Made by a program: the position numbers and the translations under genes. Shown one piece after another: positions 44,969 through 53,623 of a DNA stretch of 64,000 nt (within the stretch, counting starts at the first letter, position 1; each line of letters begins with the position of its first letter). The stretch comes from Celeribacter indicus (GTDB lineage Bacteria; Pseudomonadota; Alphaproteobacteria; Rhodobacterales; Rhodobacteraceae). Under the pieces are notes generated by a model that saw only the letters and a program-made list of their open reading frames with translations, ran no database searches and was not told where the DNA came from. Location: positions 1 through 64,000 of the forward strand of contig NZ_CP004394.1 of assembly GCF_000819565.1 (NCBI RefSeq). Reading direction: 5' to 3'.

Positions 44969-46666
44969 TCAGCCGGCATGTTCCGAATAGGTGACGCCCG
45001 CCATCGCGCCGATCGTGTCCGCGATCCGGTCGAGATTGGCACCGGGTCCGTGTTCGTGGAGGCTGGTCTGGAACAGGCCGCGCACGACATTGGCGATGGT
45101 CATGGGCGCGCCGACCTTGCTGCCGATGTCGCAGGCGAGGCGCAGGTCCTTGACCATCAGGCTCATCGCGAATTCGGTGGTCGGGCTGTCGCTGCGCAGC
45201 GCCGGCAGGATGCGTTCCGCCCCGCCGTTCCAGCCCGCGCCCGCGTTGACCGGCCCGATCATCCGGTCGAGCGTCAGCCCCGACAGGCAGGCGGCCGCGA
45301 CGCATTCGAGCGTGATCGCGCGGTTGCAGCTCGCCACCGCGTTCTGCACGAGCTTTGCCGCGTGCCCGGTCCCGACCGCGCCGCAATGGACGATGTTCGG
45401 GCTGATCTCGGCAAGCATGGGACGGACCCGGCCGAAGGCAGCGGGATCGCCGCCGCAGATGATCGCGATCGTGCCCGCCACCGCGCCGCGCGTGCCGCCC
45501 GACACCGGCGCGTCGAGCATCGTCACCCCGCGCGTGGCGAGTTCCGCCGCGATCTCCTGCGTGATCGAGGGATCGCCGGTGGTCTGGTCGAGCAGGATCT
45601 TTCCGGGAGAAAGCCCCGTGGCCAGCCCGTCCGGGCCGAAGACGACCTCGCGCACGATCTCGGACGTCGGCACGCAGGTCATCACCACGTCGCAGGCGCG
45701 GGCGAGCGCCGCGGGCGTGTCGGCGGCGGTGGCCCCGGCCGCGACGAGCGCGGCGACCTGCGCCGGGTCGGTGTCGTAGACCATCACCGGGCGCGACAGC
45801 AGCAGCCGCCGCGCCAGCGCGCCGCCCATCCTGCCGAGGCCGACATAGCCCACGGTCAGGGTCTCCGCTTGCGCCGGGTCCGCCATGTCGGGCGGCGGCG
45901 ATCCGGCGTCCGGCGCGAAATCCGCGCCCGCCATATGGGCGACCTGCGCGGCGAGGTCGTCGACCGTCGCGGCCGGCCCCAGGCGGTTGAGCGTGGCGCG
46001 GGCGAGACCCTGCGCGAGCCGCGCGGCCATCAGCGGCGCGCCGGTGCGGTTGCCCGCCGCGACCGCCGCGTCGAGCGTCCCGAGCGCGTCGGCGAGCGGC
46101 AGGTCGCTGCTGCCCCGGCCTGCGGCGAGGCGCGGCAGGACGATCCGGGAGATGCGGTTGCGCCCGGAGCCCTTGCTGATCACCTCCGCCATGCTGTGCA
46201 GGTCGAGCCCGAACCGGCGCCCCATCGCCACCACCTCGAGCGAGGCGATCCGCGTCGACAGCGCCAGCGTCTCGGTCAACCCGTGCATCGCCGCCGCGTC
46301 GCCCGGCACCGTGCCGCAGGCGAAGACCGAAAGATCCGGCGCCTCCACACGCGCGCCCAGCCGGTCACAGGCCGCCTCGGGCCCGGCGATCAGGAGCGAG
46401 GGCGGGCAGTCCGGCACATCGGTGAAATGCGCGGCGAACACCGCCTCGACCAGGGTCGCGTCGCGGGCGGCAAGGGCGCGCGCACGTTCCGCCAGCGTGT
46501 CGCGATCCGCCCCGGTCATGTCGACCACCAGCCCGCCCGCGGCAACCGGCGGCGGCGTGGTGAACGCCGCGGCGTCGGTGGCGACCAGGATATCGCCGGG
46601 ACCTTCGAGCGCCGCGCGCAGCGGGTCCGGCAGGGGCCTCCGCCGGCCGGCCGCGCCGCCGCTCAT
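44969..46666 (-). CDS. Double-length 3-hydroxyisobutyrate dehydrogenase-like fusion protein
   Basis: A 565-residue protein made of two related halves. Residues about 270-560 are a complete family member: VGYVGLGRMGGALARRL, MLDAPVSGGTRGAVAGT and the catalytic lysine in GTGHAAKLVQNA. Residues about 20-245 resemble the same fold in pattern (LVVDMTGADRDTLAERARAL; VPGDAAAMHGLTETLAL). But they lack any GxGxxG motif, and the lysine position is replaced (AAAMHG). The N-terminal half is therefore a decayed copy, perhaps structural or substrate-binding. It overlaps the CMD gene upstream by four bases. Confidence 0.82.
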   Translation of the reverse strand: MSGGAAGRRRPLPDPLRAALEGPGDILVATDAAAFTTPPPVAAGGLVVDMTGADRDTLAERARALAARDATLVEAVFAAHFTDVPDCPPSLLIAGPEAACDRLGARVEAPDLSVFACGTVPGDAAAMHGLTETLALSTRIASLEVVAMGRRFGLDLHSMAEVISKGSGRNRISRIVLPRLAAGRGSSDLPLADALGTLDAAVAAGNRTGAPLMAARLAQGLARATLNRLGPAATVDDLAAQVAHMAGADFAPDAGSPPPDMADPAQAETLTVGYVGLGRMGGALARRLLLSRPVMVYDTDPAQVAALVAAGATAADTPAALARACDVVMTCVPTSEIVREVVFGPDGLATGLSPGKILLDQTTGDPSITQEIAAELATRGVTMLDAPVSGGTRGAVAGTIAIICGGDPAAFGRVRPMLAEISPNIVHCGAVGTGHAAKLVQNAVASCNRAITLECVAAACLSGLTLDRMIGPVNAGAGWNGGAERILPALRSDSPTTEFAMSLMVKDLRLACDIGSKVGAPMTIANVVRGLFQTSLHEHGPGANLDRIADTIGAMAGVTYSEHAG

Positions 46667-46977
46667 GCCTCGCCCTCGAAGAGCGCGAGCCCCGCCTTGC
46701 CGGCGTTCACCGCGCAGGGCCAGCCCGCGTAGAAGCCGACCTGCACCACCAGCCCGCGCAGCTCGTCGGCGGTCACGCCGTTCTCCACCGCGCGGCGCAT
46801 GTGATGGGCGAGCTCCTCGTTCTTGCCCAGGGCGGCGAGCACGGCACAGGTCACGAGGCTGCGGTCGCGCGGGCCGAGTTCGGGCTGTTTCCAGACGTCG
46901 TTGTAAAGCACCTCGTCGCGCAGCCGCCCGAGCTGCGGGATAGCCTCGTACATGCGGGCGTTCGCGGATTTTTCCAT
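46663..46977 (-). CDS. Carboxymuconolactone decarboxylase-family protein
   Basis: A 104-residue CMD/AhpD-fold protein. WKQPELGPRDRSLVTCAVLA followed by the helix ELAHHMRRAVENGVTADELR is the usual family pattern. Only one cysteine is in the AhpD-like region, so a CxxC peroxidase site is absent and a role like gamma-carboxymuconolactone decarboxylase or a small lyase/isomerase is more likely. GGAGGAAC precedes the start. It lies between dehydrogenase genes and overlaps the fusion gene, so it should act on the same pathway. Confidence 0.85.
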   Translation of the reverse strand: MEKSANARMYEAIPQLGRLRDEVLYNDVWKQPELGPRDRSLVTCAVLAALGKNEELAHHMRRAVENGVTADELRGLVVQVGFYAGWPCAVNAGKAGLALFEGEA

Positions 46978-47017
46978 GTCGTGTTCCTCCCTTAGGGTCA
47001 GCGGATGGACCGGACGC

Positions 47018-47914
47018 TCAGCCGTCCGGGGTGAATTCCGTACCGGATTGCGCGGCGACGAAGCCCGCGATCTCGTCGAGCTTCGCACCGGGGGCGAGCG
47101 TGTTGGAGGCGGCCTGGAGCATCGCGCGGGCCATCTGGCCGAACTGGAGCGGTGCGCCGGACTGCTGGCCCAGCCCGGCGGCGAGGTTCAGGTCCTTCAG
47201 CATCAGGTCGAGCGCGAAATCCGCCGGCGGTCCGCCCGCGGCGATGTTGCGCAGCATGACCTCGCTCGAGCGGCTGCGCGCGCCGCCGCTGTTGAGCACG
47301 TCGGTCATCACGTCGAGCGAGAGCCCGTTCTTCACCCCCATCGCCACGCCTTCGAGCATGGCGAAGCGGTTGCAGGTGGAGATCATGTTGTTGATGAGCT
47401 TCATCACCTGTCCCGCGCCGATCCCGCCGCAGCGGGTGACGTTCGGGCTGATCTGCGCGAAGACCGGCGCGAGGCGGTCGAGCGTTTCCGCCTCGCCGCC
47501 GGTCATGATCGCGATGGTGCCCGCCTCGGCGCCGCGCGCGCCGCCGGAGACCGGCGCGTCCACCATGGCGACGCCCGCCTGCGCGAGCTCCGCGGCCATG
47601 GCGCGGGTCTCGATCGGGTCGCCGCTGGTCTGGTCGACGACGATCTTTCCGGCGGTGAGCCCCGCGCTCGCGCCGCCCTCGCCGAACAGCACGCGGCGCA
47701 CGTCGGCGGAGCGCGGCACGCAGATCATCACCACGTCGCAGATCCGCGCCAGCGCCTCGGGCGAGGCGGCAGGCGTCGCGCCGAGCGCCTCGAACTCCGC
47801 GCGCGTGCCGGGGTTGAGGTCGAAGACATGCAGCGGCCGCGACAGCAGCAGCCGCCGCGCGAGCGCGCCGCCCATGGCACCGAGGCCGATATATCCGGTT
47901 ACGAGATCCGTCAT
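47018..47914 (-). CDS. 3-hydroxyisobutyrate dehydrogenase-family oxidoreductase (copy 3)
   Basis: A 298-residue family member with VTGYIGLGAMGGALARRLLL at the N-terminus, MVDAPVSGGARGAEAGTIAI as the substrate loop and the catalytic lysine in GAGQVMKLINNM. It is closely similar to the C-terminal half of the 565-residue fusion (shared GALARRLLLSRP and DAPVSGG-RGA-AGTIAI), so the two probably arose by local duplication. It overlaps the next gene (47911-48873) as ATGA. Confidence 0.88.
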   Translation of the reverse strand: MTDLVTGYIGLGAMGGALARRLLLSRPLHVFDLNPGTRAEFEALGATPAASPEALARICDVVMICVPRSADVRRVLFGEGGASAGLTAGKIVVDQTSGDPIETRAMAAELAQAGVAMVDAPVSGGARGAEAGTIAIMTGGEAETLDRLAPVFAQISPNVTRCGGIGAGQVMKLINNMISTCNRFAMLEGVAMGVKNGLSLDVMTDVLNSGGARSRSSEVMLRNIAAGGPPADFALDLMLKDLNLAAGLGQQSGAPLQFGQMARAMLQAASNTLAPGAKLDEIAGFVAAQSGTEFTPDG

Positions 47915-48873
47915 GCGTCGTCGCCTTTCTCCTGGTCTTCCGCCGCGCCGCTGTCGATCATCGTGCGGCAGATGTCCTCGTAGATGCGGATGATGCCGGT
48001 CGCATCCTCGCTGCCCATCCCGTTCGCGCTGCCCATGCGGAAGACCTGGAGCGCGAGGGCCGGGAGCAGGAGCGGCACGCCGAAGGATTTGCCGAGCGAG
48101 AGTTCCAGCTCCATGTCCTTGACCGAGATGTCGAGGCGGACGCCGTCGAAGTCGCGGCGGATGATCCGGTCGGCGCGGTACTGGAAGGCGGCGCTGTTGC
48201 CGGTCGAGCGGCCGATCACCTCCTTCATCACCTTCGGGTCGAGCCCGGCCCTGTGGCCGAGCATCATCGCCTCGATCGCAGCGATGGAGCTGACGTGGTA
48301 GAGCATGTTGTTGATGAGCTTCATCGCGAGCCCCTGGCCGATGCCGCCGACATGGATGATCTCCCGCGTCATCGGGTCGAGCACATGGCGGCAGGCGTCG
48401 AGCGTCTCCGCCGCGCCGCCGACATAGGCGCGCAGCGTGCCCTCGGTCGCGCCCCTGATCATGCCGACCACCGGCGCCTCGATCATGCCGATCCCCTGCG
48501 CGGCAAGCGTGTCGTGCATCTCCCGCACGCTCAGCGGGTCGATGGTGCTCATGCAGATGACGATATCGCCCGGCCGGGCGGCGCCGACGATCCCGCCGGG
48601 GCCGACGATCACGTCGCGCGACTGCGCGTCGGTGTCGACCATGGTGATCACGATCCGCGCCGCGGCGGCGACGTCGGCGGGGCTTTCCGCGACGGCCGCG
48701 CCCTCGCCCGCGATCTCGGCGGTCTTCGCCGGGTCGATGTCGCAGGCCACGAGCGGCAGCCCGGCCCTGCACAGGTTGCGCGCCATGCCCATGCCCATCT
48801 GGCCGAGGCCGATGAAGCCGATCCTGTCGGCGCGGGTCGCCCCGCCGGTGTGCTGCGTGGTTTCAGTGCTCAT
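47911..48873 (-). CDS. 3-hydroxyisobutyrate dehydrogenase-family oxidoreductase (copy 4)
   Basis: A 320-residue family member. The Rossmann motif is IGFIGLGQMGMGMARNL; the substrate loop is MIEAPVVGMIRGATEGT, with Val where Ser is usual (APVVG instead of APVSG). The catalytic lysine lies in GQGLAMKLINNM. It resembles copy 1 in the segments ICMSTIDP, GNSAAFQY and DFDGVRLDISVKDM. The replaced serine may alter substrate choice. First gene of the four-gene dehydrogenase operon, which reads leftward to copy 1. Confidence 0.88.
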   Translation of the reverse strand: MSTETTQHTGGATRADRIGFIGLGQMGMGMARNLCRAGLPLVACDIDPAKTAEIAGEGAAVAESPADVAAAARIVITMVDTDAQSRDVIVGPGGIVGAARPGDIVICMSTIDPLSVREMHDTLAAQGIGMIEAPVVGMIRGATEGTLRAYVGGAAETLDACRHVLDPMTREIIHVGGIGQGLAMKLINNMLYHVSSIAAIEAMMLGHRAGLDPKVMKEVIGRSTGNSAAFQYRADRIIRRDFDGVRLDISVKDMELELSLGKSFGVPLLLPALALQVFRMGSANGMGSEDATGIIRIYEDICRTMIDSGAAEDQEKGDDA

Positions 48874-48991
48874 CGGGTCTTCCCCTTGCGTGGTTGCCGC
48901 GGCTCTGGACTGTCGGCGGACCCGCGCGGGATGCGGCGCGGGGCCGGTGGGGCCGGGCGCGGACGACGGCCCCGCGCCCGGCGCCCGGCGG

Positions 48992-49831
48992 TCACTCGGG
49001 CTTGACCGAGGCGGGCAGGCCGTCGTTGTAGTCGCCCCCGGTGGCCGCCCCGATATAGTCGGGCTTGCGTTTTTCGATGAGGGCGGAGAGGCCCTCGCGG
49101 AACTCGGCGCTCGACATGGCGAGCACCTGGCCGAAATCCTCGTAATCCATCATCTCCGCGAGGCTGGTCTCGAAGGACTTGAGCATGATCTGCTTGGCCA
49201 GACCCATCACCTCCGCCGGACCCTCCGCGAGCTTCGTGGCGAGCGCGAGGCCCTCGGCATCCACCTCCTCGTCGGGGACGACCTTGAGCGCGACGCCGTT
49301 CTCGACCGCCTCCTCGGCGCTCCAGGTCGCGCCGGTATAGAGGAAGTTCCGGGTGCGGGAGAGGCCGATCATCCGCGGCAGGGTGAACATCGTCAGGCAG
49401 TCGGGGACCACGCCGAGGCGGAAGAAGCCCGCGCCGAACTGTGCCGAACTGCCCGCGATCAGCACGTCGGACATGAGCGCGAGGCCCATGCCGCCGCCGA
49501 TCGCCATGCCGCGCACGCCGCAGACAACGGGCCGGTTGAGCGAGACGAGCGGCGGGAACAGCGCCGCGGCATGGCGGAAGCGGCGGTGCACCGGCCAGGG
49601 ATCGGCGGCCTTGGTGAGCATGCGCAGGTCGCCGCCGGCGCAGAAGGTCGGCCCCTTGCCGGTGAGATAGACGGCGCGCACGGTGTGGTCGTCCTCGATC
49701 TCGCGCACGATGTCGCGCAGCGAATAGCGCATCTCGCGGGTCAGCGAGTTGCGCGCCTTCTCGTTGTCGAGCCGGATGACGAGGACCGGACCGACCTTTT
49801 CGGTTTCCACATGGGGATAGGACTTGATCAT
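48992..49831 (-). CDS. Enoyl-CoA hydratase/isomerase family protein
   Basis: A 279-residue crotonase-fold protein. The oxyanion-hole segments are GPTFCAGGDLRML and RGMAIGGGMGLAL. The acidic catalytic residues expected of classical hydratases are not clearly in place in FFRLGVVPDCLTMFTLPRMI: one position is Val-Pro-Asp rather than the usual Pro-Glu. It therefore may be an isomerase or other crotonase reaction. It lies 11 bases from the dienoyl-CoA-reductase-like gene, which suggests the pathway handles CoA thioesters. Confidence 0.86.
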   Translation of the reverse strand: MIKSYPHVETEKVGPVLVIRLDNEKARNSLTREMRYSLRDIVREIEDDHTVRAVYLTGKGPTFCAGGDLRMLTKAADPWPVHRRFRHAAALFPPLVSLNRPVVCGVRGMAIGGGMGLALMSDVLIAGSSAQFGAGFFRLGVVPDCLTMFTLPRMIGLSRTRNFLYTGATWSAEEAVENGVALKVVPDEEVDAEGLALATKLAEGPAEVMGLAKQIMLKSFETSLAEMMDYEDFGQVLAMSSAEFREGLSALIEKRKPDYIGAATGGDYNDGLPASVKPE

Positions 49832-49842
49832 CTCCGCCCCCC

Positions 49843-50649
49843 TTATTGCGCCGCGGCGAGCTTCACGCCGGTGCTCGACCGGCTGCGGTTGCGCCCGCCG
49901 TCGACGACGATATCGGCGCCGGTGACATAGGCGCCCGCATCCGAGCAGAGGAAGACCGCGGCATTCGCGATGTCGCTCGTGCGGCCGAATTCGCCGAGCG
50001 GGATGGAGGAGAGTTCGAGCTCCTTGCGCCCGGCCTCCTCATAGATGCGCTTCACGCCCTCGGTGTCGCCGATGGCGCCCGGCGCGATGGTGTTGCAGCG
50101 GATCCCGTCCGGCCCCCATTCGCCGCAGAGGGTGCGGATGAGCGACATGATCCCCGCCTTCGCCGCCCCGGCATGGGCGCAGCCCGGCCAGCCCTCGAGC
50201 GCGCGGGTGGTGGAGATCGCGATGAAGCGGCCGCCGAATTTCGACGCTTTGAGCGCGCCATGGGCGGCCCTGGCGCAATAGAACGTGCCGTTGAGGTCGA
50301 TGTCGATCACCGTCTTCCACGCGTTCACCGACATTTCCGCGGCCGGAACGACGAAATTGCCCGCCGCATTCGCCACCATGATGTCGAGCGCGCCATAGGT
50401 GTCGACCGCCGTCTTCACGGCGCGTTCGACATCCTCGTAGTTGCGCACGTCGGCCTGGACCGCGATGGCCTCGCCGCCGAGCTCCGTGATCTCCTTCACC
50501 GCGCCTTCGAGGCGGTCGGGGTTCCGGCTGGCGAGGACGAGTTTCGCCCCGGCGCTGGCAAAGGCTTTCGCGATCCCGAACCCGATGCCGCCACCGCCGC
50601 CCGTGATGATCGCGACCCGGCCTTTCAGCGCATCCTCTTTGAAGGTCAT
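49843..50649 (-). CDS. SDR, 2,4-dienoyl-CoA reductase-like
   Basis: A 268-residue short-chain dehydrogenase with cofactor motif TGGGGGIGFGIAKAFA and NAG-equivalent MVANAAGNF. The classical Tyr-x3-Lys is missing: the segment reads CAHAGAAKAGI, with Ala at the Tyr position. That HAGxAKA pattern, followed by EWGPDGIRCNTIAPG, is what peroxisomal-type 2,4-dienoyl-CoA reductases have. Such enzymes reduce dienoyl-CoA with NADPH using other residues. I chose the ATG at 50649. Confidence 0.82.
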   Translation of the reverse strand: MTFKEDALKGRVAIITGGGGGIGFGIAKAFASAGAKLVLASRNPDRLEGAVKEITELGGEAIAVQADVRNYEDVERAVKTAVDTYGALDIMVANAAGNFVVPAAEMSVNAWKTVIDIDLNGTFYCARAAHGALKASKFGGRFIAISTTRALEGWPGCAHAGAAKAGIMSLIRTLCGEWGPDGIRCNTIAPGAIGDTEGVKRIYEEAGRKELELSSIPLGEFGRTSDIANAAVFLCSDAGAYVTGADIVVDGGRNRSRSSTGVKLAAAQ

Positions 50650-50773
50650 GTCATTTGCTCCTTGAACACTTGCGTTTCCGTCCCCCGGAGGGCGCGCCCG
50701 CGGCCCGCGTCCGGCAGTTCGGTGAAAGCACAGCAATCCGGGTGCCAAAACCGCCCGTCGGGGCGCGGACGGG

Positions 50774-52393
50774 TCAGGATTTCGCGTCCTCGAGCACCAT
50801 GGCCGCGCATTTCTCTCCGACCATGATGCAGGGCACGTTCGTGTTGCCCGAGGGGATCGTCGGCATGATCGAGGCATCCGCGACGCGCAGCCCGGCGATC
50901 CCGTGCACCCGGAGCCGGTCATCGACCACCGCCATCGGATCGTGCCCCATGCGGCAGGTGCCGACCATGTGGTGCGTGATCTGGCCGGTGCTGCGCAGGA
51001 AGTCGAGGATCTCCTCGTCGCTCTGGATCGAGGGGCCCGGCTGCAACTCCTCCGCGATGGTTCCGGCGATGGGATCGGCGGCGATGATCTCGCGTGCCTT
51101 GCGCACCGCCTCGACCGCGACGCGGCGGTCGGTTTCGGTCTGGAGAAAGCGGAAGTGGATCGCGGGCGGTTCGGCGGGATCTGCGGAGCGGGCATGCAGG
51201 CTGCCGGTGCTCTCCGTCCGCTGCACATGGCTATACATGAAGAAGCCCTCGATCGGCGACATCTTGCGGTCCTCGCCGCGCTTCAGCTCGATCAGGTAGG
51301 GCGCCACGACCATCATGATGTCGGGATTCTCCAGATCGGGACGCGAGCGGCAGAACACCCGCATCGTGCCGATGCCCTGGGAGATGAAGCCGGTGCGGAA
51401 CAGGCCGTAGCGCAGGATTTCCCTGAGCAGGCCGAGGCCGCGCCCCATTTTCGCGATGGAGATCCCCTCGCGGTTGAAGCGCCATTTCAGGATGCCCGCA
51501 TAGTGGTCGCGCAGGTTCTCCCCCACCCCCGGCAGCTCGTGCACCGGCGCGATGCCGATCTGCGACAGGATCTCGGGATTGCCGATGCCCGACAGTTCGA
51601 GGAGCTTCGGGGAATTCGCCGTCCCGCAGCAGACGATCACCTCGCGCGAGGCGCGCGCCTCGTGCTCGCGCCCGTCCTCGCCGCGGTAGCGCACGCCGAC
51701 GCAGCGCCTGCCCTCGAGGATCAGCGCCGAGGCCTCCGCCCCGGTGACGATGGTGACGTTGCCCCGCCTGCGCGCCTGGGCCAGGTATTGCGTCGCGGTG
51801 CTGCTGCGCATGCCGCGATGGACGGTCTGCTGCGCCATCGCCACGCCGTCCTGCGCCGCGCCGCTGTAATCGGGATTGCTCGGGATGCCGACGGCATTGG
51901 CGGATTTGATGAACAGGTCGTAGAAGGGAGAGATCTTTGCCGCCTCCGTAACCCTGATCGGCCCGGAGCGCCCGCGATAGGCATCCTCTCCGAGCGTGGT
52001 GCTTTCGAGCTTCTTGAGGAAGGGCAGCACGTCGTCGTAGCTCCAGCCGCGGCAGCCCATCTGCGCCCATGTGTCGTAGTCGAGCTTCTGGCCGCGGTTG
52101 TAGACCGTGCCGTTGATCGAGCTCGATCCGCCGAGCATCTTGCCGCGCGGCACGTAGATGTTGCGGTTGGCGAAACTCTCGTGCGGCTCGGAATAATAGC
52201 GCCAGTTCACCTTGGGATTGTTGACGAGAAAGACCGTGCCCGCCGGCGGCTTGGTAAAGACGTACCCCGGTCCCTTGGTGCCCGCCTCGAGGCAGAGCAC
52301 CCGGTATCTGCCGGATTCGCTGAGCCGGCCGAGGACCGCACCGCCCGCCGAGCCGGAGCCGACCACGATGAAATCATATGCGTCGGATGTCAT
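50774..52393 (-). CDS. GMC-family FAD-dependent oxidoreductase
   Basis: A 539-residue glucose-methanol-choline oxidoreductase. The FAD motif is FIVVGSGSAGGAVLGRLSE; GMC signature 1 is PRGKMLGGSSSINGTVYNRG; the catalytic His region is THHMVGTCRMGHDP and the second catalytic residue is in PSGNTNVPCIMVGEK. The substrate is an alcohol. Choline dehydrogenase was considered because of the betaine island, but the gene sits with unrelated CoA and dehydrogenase genes and no betB or betI is nearby, so I leave the substrate open. Confidence 0.9.
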   Translation of the reverse strand: MTSDAYDFIVVGSGSAGGAVLGRLSESGRYRVLCLEAGTKGPGYVFTKPPAGTVFLVNNPKVNWRYYSEPHESFANRNIYVPRGKMLGGSSSINGTVYNRGQKLDYDTWAQMGCRGWSYDDVLPFLKKLESTTLGEDAYRGRSGPIRVTEAAKISPFYDLFIKSANAVGIPSNPDYSGAAQDGVAMAQQTVHRGMRSSTATQYLAQARRRGNVTIVTGAEASALILEGRRCVGVRYRGEDGREHEARASREVIVCCGTANSPKLLELSGIGNPEILSQIGIAPVHELPGVGENLRDHYAGILKWRFNREGISIAKMGRGLGLLREILRYGLFRTGFISQGIGTMRVFCRSRPDLENPDIMMVVAPYLIELKRGEDRKMSPIEGFFMYSHVQRTESTGSLHARSADPAEPPAIHFRFLQTETDRRVAVEAVRKAREIIAADPIAGTIAEELQPGPSIQSDEEILDFLRSTGQITHHMVGTCRMGHDPMAVVDDRLRVHGIAGLRVADASIMPTIPSGNTNVPCIMVGEKCAAMVLEDAKS

Positions 52394-52441
52394 GGATATG
52401 CCTTTCCTGAATATACGTCCTGTTTCCCCGTCCGTCCCGGC

Positions 52442-53536
52442 TCAGCCCCCTGCCAGTTCCGGCGCAAGCCGGTAGGCGCGGCAGGCCGTTCCGGCGAAGA
52501 GCGCGGTTTTCTCCGCCTCCGTATGGCCGGCGGCGAGGCGCTTGTAGGTGTTCCACAGCGTGCGGTAGGACACGCCGCAGCGGTCCACGGGGAAATTGCT
52601 CTCGAACATGCAGCGCGCCGGGCCGAAGGCCGCGATGCAGGTTTCGACGAAGGGCCGCCAGGCTTCGGCAAGCTCGTCGGAGCGCGGCGGGCGGTCGCGG
52701 TCGATGAAGTCGAAGCCCATGCCACGCATCGCGAGCCCGCCGATCTTCATGTAGAGGTTCGGCCGTTCGGCCAGCGCCCGCACGCCGTCGCGCCAGAGGC
52801 GGAAGGTCTCGTCGAGATCCCGCGCATAGGGACCGTGACGCGCGAGGCCGGCGATGTGATCGACCACGATCACCGTGTCGGGAAAGGCATCCGCGAGAGC
52901 GAGGAGCTCGGGGATCTGCGGATGATAGATATGCGCGTCGAAACTCAGCCCGAGCGGCGCGAGATGGGCGAAACCGCGGCGGAACTCGCCGTCGCCCAGC
53001 AGGCCGCGCGGCGGCGGCACCTTCAGCATGTTGACCTCGGGGTCGGCGTCCCAGCCCGCCATCTGGCGGATGCCGCGGAACCGGTCCGGCGCGCGGGCGG
53101 CGGCGGCCAGAAGCACCTCACGCGCCCGGTCCCCGAGCCGCAGGTCCACCCGCCCGACGATCCCCGCGCAGGCACGGATCCCGCCATGCCGGCCGCTGGC
53201 GAATTCCGCCGCGACGCCGTTCACGTATTCGATTTCCCCGAGGCTCGCGAAGTCCGGGTCGCCGCCGGTGCGATACATGGAGCTGCATTCCATGTAGACG
53301 GTCGCGCGGATGCGGTGGCCGTCGGTGAGGTCCGCCAGGAGCTCGGGCAGGAAATAGGGCGCCTTGCGCTGCCAGAGGTGGTGATGCGCGTCGACGATCG
53401 GGCGGTCGGGGTCGATCACCTCCTCGACGGTCAGCGCGAGCCAGTCGTCGTCCCATTCGTGCAGCGGCGGCAGGCCGCGGTTGCTCGTCGCGTGACCCCT
53501 CCGCGGGGGCCTGGCCGGAGGTGGCATGTCGGTCAT
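52442..53536 (-). CDS. COG3618-type amidohydrolase (TIM-barrel metal hydrolase)
   Basis: A 364-residue protein of the amidohydrolase-2 group that includes 2-pyrone-4,6-dicarboxylate lactonase and L-fuconolactonase. PIVDAHHHLWQ carries the metal-binding HxH; HIYHPQIPELLALA, VIVVDHIAGL and MKIGGLAMRGMGF follow in family order; FESNFPVDRCGVSYRTLWN near the C-terminus contains the terminal Asp. It likely hydrolyses a lactone or related ester. A second member of this family lies at 63186. GMC oxidoreductase plus lactonase is a chemically sensible pair (alcohol to lactone to acid). Confidence 0.87.
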   Translation of the reverse strand: MTDMPPPARPPRRGHATSNRGLPPLHEWDDDWLALTVEEVIDPDRPIVDAHHHLWQRKAPYFLPELLADLTDGHRIRATVYMECSSMYRTGGDPDFASLGEIEYVNGVAAEFASGRHGGIRACAGIVGRVDLRLGDRAREVLLAAAARAPDRFRGIRQMAGWDADPEVNMLKVPPPRGLLGDGEFRRGFAHLAPLGLSFDAHIYHPQIPELLALADAFPDTVIVVDHIAGLARHGPYARDLDETFRLWRDGVRALAERPNLYMKIGGLAMRGMGFDFIDRDRPPRSDELAEAWRPFVETCIAAFGPARCMFESNFPVDRCGVSYRTLWNTYKRLAAGHTEAEKTALFAGTACRAYRLAPELAGG

Positions 53537-53623
53537 GGCAAACTCTTCTGTCCATGTCGTCGGGGATGGGACCCCCGGCGCGTGGCGCCGGATGTCCCGC
53601 TGGTGCGATGGGGCGCGGCGCCC

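Noticed and set aside
50774..52393. Choline dehydrogenase (BetA) feeding the betaine island
   Set aside because: The GMC signature alone does not define choline as substrate, no betB or betI is near, and the gene belongs by position to the 44-64 kb region.
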